From DAIOEK01 sp963708715 (GTDB lineage Bacteria > Chloroflexota > Anaerolineae > Anaerolineales > Anaerolineaceae), in NCBI GenBank assembly GCA_963708715.1, contig CAVPSU010000002.1, positions 372,001 to 436,000 on the forward strand: a DNA stretch of 64,000 nucleotides, read 5' to 3'. Positions 63,885 to 64,000 of the stretch are shown here, one piece after another. Every line of letters begins with the position of its first letter. Within the stretch, counting starts at the first letter, position 1. The notes below the pieces were generated by a model that saw only the letters and a program-made list of their open reading frames with translations, did not search any database and was not told the DNA's origin. A program made the translations under genes and the position numbers.

Positions 63885-64000
63885 TCCATCGCCCCGTCTC
63901 GAGCTCTCATATTCATTATTAATCGAAAAAGAGAATACATCGGTTGAGAATAAACCCTATCCATGGCGGCCACCGCTCGTTTGATCTCTCCGCCAAAACC
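63881..64000 (-). CDS. 3' end of an unidentified gene, cut by the right edge
   Basis: An open frame enters from the right edge and ends with TGA overlapping the femAB ATG, a coupling that supports a real gene. The 39 visible residues begin GFGGEIKRAVAAMDRVYSQP and contain a helical, basic end. I cannot identify the product. Confidence 0.5.
   Translation of the reverse strand, partial: GFGGEIKRAVAAMDRVYSQPMYSLFRLIMNMRARDGAME

Overview
The window looks like a chromosomal segment of an anaerobic or microaerobic Chloroflexota bacterium, most likely of the Anaerolineae type. This is an inference from moderate GC, lipoproteins with long Thr-Pro linkers, LCP and FemAB cell-envelope genes without LPS genes, a two-gene PsuK-PsuG unit, the NBR1-Ig-like lipoprotein and the prfA-prmC-tsaC order. 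No 16S gene is present, so the placement is not proven. Most of the window is ordinary core genome: translation (prfA, prmC, tsaC, tilS, queA, two tRNA-Leu), DNA repair (mutL, ruvB, a family-5 uracil-DNA glycosylase), glycolysis (eno, gap, pgk, tpiA), pyrG, upp, cytochrome bd oxidase with its CydDC exporter, and a methionine-synthesis operon.

Layout. 1-3.5 kb: the 3' end of ugd, a frameshifted ABC-2 permease, a frameshifted DUF2804 gene, an FtsB-like gene and tRNA-Leu(CAG). 3.7-12 kb: an LCP lipoprotein, a degenerate tyrosine recombinase, tilS, a tight signalling operon (receiver-CpaE-like ATPase, sirtuin, GAF histidine kinase) and mutL. 12-19.8 kb: HAD phosphatase, a small membrane protein, CtpA protease, a flippase-like membrane protein, an S1-domain protein, pyrG and eno. 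19.9-25 kb: alpha-galactosidase, tsaC, prmC and prfA on the minus strand. 25-31 kb: cydABDC. 31-39 kb: yvcK, an IS1202/ISNCY-like insertion sequence just upstream of the gap promoter, then gap, pgk, two envelope genes and tpiA. 39-45 kb: upp, ruvB, frameshifted queA, a uracil-DNA glycosylase, a probable selenocysteine peroxiredoxin, DUF4349 and a phosphoesterase. 45-51 kb: metH plus a fused homocysteine methyltransferase/MTHFR behind a SAM-I riboswitch. 51-55.6 kb: a response regulator, a membrane protein and a large secreted RTX-repeat protein with a frameshift. 55.7-64 kb: tRNA-Leu(TAA), PHP phosphoesterase, psuK-psuG, a Thr-Pro-rich membrane protein, a Ser/Thr kinase with a PD40 propeller, a D-cysteine desulfhydrase-like enzyme, FemAB and the end of one more gene.

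The points most worth following are: (1) an in-frame TGA at the exact redox-cysteine position of a peroxiredoxin-like gene, followed by a SECIS-like hairpin; (2) seven genes whose start codon lies 6-8 nt after a TATAAT-type box, which implies widespread leaderless transcription; (3) a 15-bp target duplication around the insertion sequence, directly against the gap promoter; (4) the receiver-ATPase/sirtuin/histidine kinase operon; and (5) four single-base frameshifts in 64 kb, which raise the question of gene decay versus sequencing error.
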